Positions 41,260 through 44,971 of a DNA stretch of 44,971 nt are shown here, piece after piece (position 1 is the stretch's first letter; each line of letters starts with the position of its first letter). The DNA lies in the NCBI GenBank assembly GCA_947575235.1, contig CANPMT010000017.1, positions 1 through 44,971 of the forward strand. The letters are read 5' to 3'. The DNA is from an uncultured Porphyromonadaceae bacterium (GTDB lineage: Bacteria; Bacteroidota; Bacteroidia; Bacteroidales; Muribaculaceae). The notes beneath the pieces are model-generated. The model was not told where the DNA came from, did no database searches, and saw nothing but the letters and a program-made list of their open reading frames with translations. Both the position numbers and the translations under genes were made by a program.

Positions 41260-43344
41260 TCAGAGAAAATAGTTGATGTCGGTGCCGTAGACTTCTATGT
41301 CGGCTACGCGGGGGATGGCGTCGGCTCCGGGGTCGAGGATAGTAAACCTCACGTAGCGGGCCTTGGCCGGAATTATGTCAACATCGCTGACTGCTGATTG
41401 GTTGCCGGTCTGCCGGTCTGCCTCTGTCCAGTGTTTGCCGTCGGAGCTGGTCTCAACGGTGAAACTTCGTGTGTTGAGTTCCGAGGGTAAGCCGGCGTTA
41501 CCGGCATGACGCATCACGTAACGGCTTATCAGATAGGGCTGCTTGAAGTCAAGAGTGACCGTTGCCGGTTTCCCGTCATTCACACCTGTCCACATGTTCC
41601 CCTCGGCTGCCGACCCGTCGGTGGCTTTCCCGGCAGTGGCCTGATTCTGCCCGGCTGTTATCTTCATGCCGGGGAGTAGAGTCAGGTTGAAGGGGAGGTT
41701 ATTTGCCTGATTGTAAAGGTTGAAGAAATGGTCGCCACGGCATATCACCACCTTCCCGGGTGCCAGTTCCTCAAGTTGCTGACGCAACGCCAGGATATTG
41801 TCGGGTCCCATTTTCCACGATTCCCCCTGGGCTGAGAGGAATATTGGTCGCGAGGAATCGAACGAGGATATGGTATCCTTCCAGAAGGAATAAATCACAT
41901 CCACACCGTTGCAATAGCATGGCAGGTTGGGCACTACGGGGAGAGTGTTCCCTCCGATATATGCGGGCACCTTGTAAGGACGCCGTTCCCAATCCTGCTG
42001 TGTCATGCCGTAGAGGTAGCGGCAATTCCGGGCGTAGGCATCCATCTGCTCCTGATTCACCTCATCCCATATGGTAATTGAGCGCAGACCGCTCTTCTCG
42101 AGATAGTCTCCGGTAAGGCGGGTATACGGGGTGTAGGCAGCCCCTGATGTGGCGTTCCAGAGATAATTGTGCGAGTCATAGATAAGCGCGTAGCCGGCTC
42201 CTGACGGTCCGGAACAGAAATAATCGTTGGGAGTGGCCGTGCGGTAATAATGGTTCAGAAGAGCGGGACCGAAATCCACTAATGCCGGACTGATTGTCCA
42301 GTTTATGGGTAAGTTGCCCCGCCCCTCGCGGTCCCAGAGCTGCGACATGGCATGCTGGCAATACTGCACATTGTCGCCGTCGCTGAGGTAGAGGGTGACA
42401 TAAATCTTATTCTCAAGCTCAGGCATCTTCGGCACTTCGGGATAGGCTACCTGTTGATTCATTCCGGCATAGACAGTGGTGTTCTCGTAGAAGTCGGAGG
42501 GGACGGTCGAGAGACCGTATTCGGTTGCCAGGCCGATTCCGGAACGTTCCTCGGCATACCACCCTGTGACGAGGCTCTCACCCGGTTCCATATCACCGAG
42601 GAATTTGCGGAGCACGGTGGCTTCCGTCCATTTACGCGGGTCGAGCCACACGATTGCCGACCCGGCGGCCACACCGAGGTCGCGGACGTATCCGAAGTCG
42701 GGTGCGAGGCTCACGAGGAGCCGATGGTTGCAACGTGGCCAGTAATTATCGTAAAGATACTGGTATATCTCCTGCGGACGGCTGTAAGGGAGTGTGGTGA
42801 AATCGGCCACGATAGGGAGGTTGATACCTTCGGCAAGGAGACGGTCGCGTAGTTGCGGAGTCACAGGGAGAGCCTGTTCAAGTCCGGCCACAGTGGAGGC
42901 GAGATTGATATAATGGGGACTTTTCTCGGTAGAGTATAGCACTATACCCTTGATGTCGCCGGCATATCTCCTGACAAGAGGGAGATAATCCTTTCCGTAA
43001 GGTTCGTCGATGGTGAGATTTAGCTGCGACGGCCATTTATCCTTCCCCTCGCTTGCTTGCTGATAGAGGAAAATGCGTGGCTGACGGCTGTTGCATATCC
43101 CTTGAAGGGCCAGAATCATATTCCTCTCCTCAGCCGACAGCTCGGCGCCACGGAAGTCAAATCCGGTAAGTACGGAATCCGGTGTGGCGAAGTGAGGTAG
43201 GAGCTGGCCCTGCGGCCAAGCCATGCCGGAGGCAGGGGAGGGGGCCGAGACTACCGGTCGGTAATGGTTGACACCCTGACGGGGATAAGCGGTAAGCGAG
43301 AGTCCGCACAGTGCTGCCACTGCAAATTTTCTGAATGAAATCAT
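41260..43344 (-). CDS. secreted GxGYxYP-family protein with F5/8-type C-terminal domain
   Basis: 694 residues with a signal peptide (KFAVAALCGLSLTAY). The body (about 60-550) matches the GxGYxYP proteins of Bacteroidota: GICNSRQPRIFLYQ, YVTLYLSDGDNVQYCQHAMS, INWTISPALVDFGPALLNHY and SGPSGAGYALIYDS at about residue 380, a variant of the name-giving motif. The C-terminus (about 566-690) is an F5/8 type C (discoidin, CBM32-like) carbohydrate-binding domain, with DGKPATVTLDFKQPYLISRY and KARYVRFTILDPGAD. It probably acts on host or plant glycans; the activity is not established. It has its own promoter right after the frd terminator. Confidence 0.82.
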   Translation of the reverse strand: MISFRKFAVAALCGLSLTAYPRQGVNHYRPVVSAPSPASGMAWPQGQLLPHFATPDSVLTGFDFRGAELSAEERNMILALQGICNSRQPRIFLYQQASEGKDKWPSQLNLTIDEPYGKDYLPLVRRYAGDIKGIVLYSTEKSPHYINLASTVAGLEQALPVTPQLRDRLLAEGINLPIVADFTTLPYSRPQEIYQYLYDNYWPRCNHRLLVSLAPDFGYVRDLGVAAGSAIVWLDPRKWTEATVLRKFLGDMEPGESLVTGWYAEERSGIGLATEYGLSTVPSDFYENTTVYAGMNQQVAYPEVPKMPELENKIYVTLYLSDGDNVQYCQHAMSQLWDREGRGNLPINWTISPALVDFGPALLNHYYRTATPNDYFCSGPSGAGYALIYDSHNYLWNATSGAAYTPYTRLTGDYLEKSGLRSITIWDEVNQEQMDAYARNCRYLYGMTQQDWERRPYKVPAYIGGNTLPVVPNLPCYCNGVDVIYSFWKDTISSFDSSRPIFLSAQGESWKMGPDNILALRQQLEELAPGKVVICRGDHFFNLYNQANNLPFNLTLLPGMKITAGQNQATAGKATDGSAAEGNMWTGVNDGKPATVTLDFKQPYLISRYVMRHAGNAGLPSELNTRSFTVETSSDGKHWTEADRQTGNQSAVSDVDIIPAKARYVRFTILDPGADAIPRVADIEVYGTDINYFL

Positions 43345-43386
43345 GATGTGAACGATTAGTAATTTCAGGTGCTGTGTTATTCACTG

Positions 43387-43394
43387 CAAATTTA
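43387..43394 (-). promoter_or_regulatory. -7 box TAAATTTG for the GxGYxYP gene
   Basis: TAAATTTG on the minus strand, 43 bases before the ATG at 43344 and only 7 bases from the foot of the frd terminator hairpin. Confidence 0.6.
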
Positions 43395-43401
43395 CAAAAA
43401 A

Positions 43402-43430
43402 AACGGGTGTGTCTCTGCGACACACCCGTT
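43402..43430. terminator. bidirectional terminator of the frd/sdh operon
   Basis: AACGGGTGTGT (43402-43412) and ACACACCCGTT (43420-43430) form a perfect 11-bp stem with a 7-base loop, flanked by A-runs and T-runs on both sides. It is 22 bases past the frdB stop. Confidence 0.9.
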
Positions 43431-43452
43431 TTTTTGATTGTATGAGGGCAGT

Positions 43453-44211
43453 TTATTCGCGGCACTTGGCGGCGATGAACTGACGGTTCATGCGGCTGAT
43501 GTTTGACATCTTGATGTTCTTGGGGCACTCAGCTGAGCAGGCACCTGTGTTGGTGCAGTTGCCGAAGCCGAGCTCATCCATCTTGGCCACCATGGCGCGT
43601 GCGCGACGGTCTTTCTCAACCTCACCCTGGGGGAGGAGTGAAAGCTGGCTGATCTTGGCTGATACGAAGAGCATTGCGGAGCCGTTCTTGCAGGCAGCCA
43701 CACATGCGCCGCAGCCGATGCAGCTTGCAGAGTCCATAGCCTCGTCGGCCTTAACCTTAGAGATGGGAAGGTCGTTGGCATCCTGTGCGCCACCGCAGTT
43801 GAACGATACATAACCGCCGGCCTGCTGGATCTTGTCGAACGCGTTGCGGTCAACCATAAGGTCCTTGATCACAGGGAAGGCCGCCGAACGCCAGGGCTCT
43901 ACAGTGATAGTCTCGCCGTTCTGGAAACGACGCATGTAGAGCTGGCATGTAGTTGCGCCTGTGGCGGGGCCATGGGGATGTCCGTTGATATAGAGTGAGC
44001 ACATACCGCAGATACCCTCGCGGCAGTCGTGGTCGAACACAATGGGTTCCTCGCCGCGCTCAACGAGAGTCTCGTTGAGGATGTCGAGGGTCTCCAGGAA
44101 GGAGGTGTCGGGTGTGGTCTCGACATCGCTGTAAGTCACAAACCCGCCCGTAGCTCTCGGATTGGCCTGACGCCAAACCTTGAGATTGACTTTCATTATA
44201 TTTTCTTCCAT
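43453..44211 (-). CDS. frdB: fumarate reductase / succinate dehydrogenase iron-sulfur subunit
   Basis: 252 residues (a second ATG at 44196 would shorten it by five). It carries electrons between the flavoprotein and the membrane cytochrome b. The [2Fe-2S] ligands are Cys63, Cys68, Cys71 and Cys89 ([16 protein letters not shown]). The second cluster region is [17 protein letters not shown] (Cys164, 167, 170, 174), and a third cysteine set, [15 protein letters not shown], completes the [3Fe-4S]/[4Fe-4S] sites. Layout and length match the Bacteroidota enzyme that makes succinate as a fermentation end product. It is 26 bases after frdA, with a terminator downstream. Confidence 0.95.
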   Translation of the reverse strand: MEENIMKVNLKVWRQANPRATGGFVTYSDVETTPDTSFLETLDILNETLVERGEEPIVFDHDCREGICGMCSLYINGHPHGPATGATTCQLYMRRFQNGETITVEPWRSAAFPVIKDLMVDRNAFDKIQQAGGYVSFNCGGAQDANDLPISKVKADEAMDSASCIGCGACVAACKNGSAMLFVSAKISQLSLLPQGEVEKDRRARAMVAKMDELGFGNCTNTGACSAECPKNIKMSNISRMNRQFIAAKCRE

Positions 44212-44237
44212 GATTGAAATTTCTGTTTATATAAGGA

Positions 44238-44971
44238 TTATGACTTATAGTTACGGGTCTGAACCTTGATAGCCTCGTAGTGGAGGGGCTCCTTGATGAG
44301 CGACGGAGCCTCGTTGTCGTTGCCGGCGTAATCCCAGCAGCTTACGTAGAAGCAGTTCTGGTCGTCGCGTTTGGCCTCACCCTCCTCAGTCTGATACTCG
44401 GTGCGGAAGTGGCCACCGCAGCTCTCGTTGCGGCTCAGCGCGTCGTAAGCGATAAGCTCACCCATTGTGATGAAGTCATTGAGACGGAAAGCCTTGTCGA
44501 GCTCCACGTTCATGCCCTCGGCAGTGCCGGGCACGAAGAGGTCAGACTCAAACTGCTTGCGGATCTCCTTGAGTTTTGCGAGAGCGGTCTCAAGACCCTC
44601 TTTATCGCGAGCCATGCCGACATATTCCCACATGATGTGGCCGAGCTCCTTATGGAGAGAGTCGACAGAGCGGTTACCCTTGATGTTGAGAAGTTTCTCC
44701 TGCTCAGCGATACATTTTGCCTCAGCCTCGTCAAACTCCGGAGTGTCGGTTCTGAAGTGAGGAACTGTAATCTGGTCGCTGAGATAGTTCTGGATAGTGT
44801 AGGGGAGCACGAAGTAACCGTCGGCGAGACCCTGCATGAGGGCGGAAGCGCCGAGACGGTTCGCACCGTGGTCGGAGAAGTTACACTCACCGATTGCGAA
44901 GAGACCCTTGATAGATGTCTGGAGCTCGTAGTCAACCCAGATACCACCCATTGTGTAGTGGATGGCGGGGA
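44238..44971 (-). CDS. frdA: fumarate reductase / succinate dehydrogenase flavoprotein subunit, partial
   Basis: Only the C-terminal 243 or so residues are in the window; the frame is open to the right edge (PAIHYTMGGIWVDYELQTSI) and the N-terminal FAD-binding part lies beyond it. SIKGLFAIGECNFSDHGANR, then LGASALMQGLADGYFVLPY, belong to the FAD domain, and ESCGGHFRTEYQTEEGEAKR to the helical C-terminal domain. This subunit oxidises succinate or reduces fumarate with covalently bound FAD. The cytochrome b subunit is expected just outside. Confidence 0.95.
   Translation of the reverse strand, partial: PAIHYTMGGIWVDYELQTSIKGLFAIGECNFSDHGANRLGASALMQGLADGYFVLPYTIQNYLSDQITVPHFRTDTPEFDEAEAKCIAEQEKLLNIKGNRSVDSLHKELGHIMWEYVGMARDKEGLETALAKLKEIRKQFESDLFVPGTAEGMNVELDKAFRLNDFITMGELIAYDALSRNESCGGHFRTEYQTEEGEAKRDDQNCFYVSCWDYAGNDNEAPSLIKEPLHYEAIKVQTRNYKS

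Overview
The window looks like chromosome from a gut Bacteroidales, most likely Muribaculaceae. The signs are a fused SecDF, TAnnTTTG-type -7 promoter boxes with almost no Shine-Dalgarno sequences, many secreted proteins with short beta-rich C-terminal tails resembling type IX secretion sorting domains, lipoproteins with an acidic stretch after the lipobox cysteine, a SusC remnant, and a Bacteroidota-type fumarate reductase. The family assignment is inference; no rRNA or tRNA gene was seen.

Layout. 1-9.8 kb: a 41-bp tandem repeat, a two-gene minus-strand operon (secreted protein plus C10 cysteine protease), a membrane TPR/AraC regulator with 22-bp-spaced direct repeats upstream, and a large GEVED-domain secreted protein. 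9.84-14.77 kb: an AT-rich accessory segment bounded by two copies of the 3' end and terminator of the GEVED gene. It holds a deleted susC, an ECF sigma factor, a very small anti-sigma factor, a lipoprotein, a small outer-membrane beta-barrel candidate, and a frameshifted relative of the cholesterol-dependent cytolysins whose C-terminal domain is missing and replaced by the neighbour's sorting tail. 14.8-29.1 kb: mostly core genes: secDF, an Ig-like lipoprotein, a TetR regulator, a flippase-like membrane protein, birA, tsaE, a carboxynorspermidine synthase-type dehydrogenase and a GH31 glycosidase. 29.1-29.75 kb: wreckage of dinD and apparently of a restriction-modification specificity subunit. 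30-33.7 kb: the proline operon (lipoprotein-proC-proB-proA). 33.8-38.5 kb: a beta-helix lipoprotein with a DUF115-like protein, lpxB, a small cysteine-rich protein and a GT2 glycosyltransferase. 38.6-45 kb: a secreted protein, an AAA-ATPase/PD-(D/E)XK protein, a GxGYxYP-family protein with an F5/8 domain, and the frd/sdh operon running off the right edge.

The most interesting part is 9.5-14.8 kb. I read it as the decaying remains of a surface pore-forming (CDC-like) antagonism cassette next to an ECF/anti-sigma pair, tied into the chromosome through a duplicated gene end. The CDC family call rests on remembered motif similarity and was not checked by a search.
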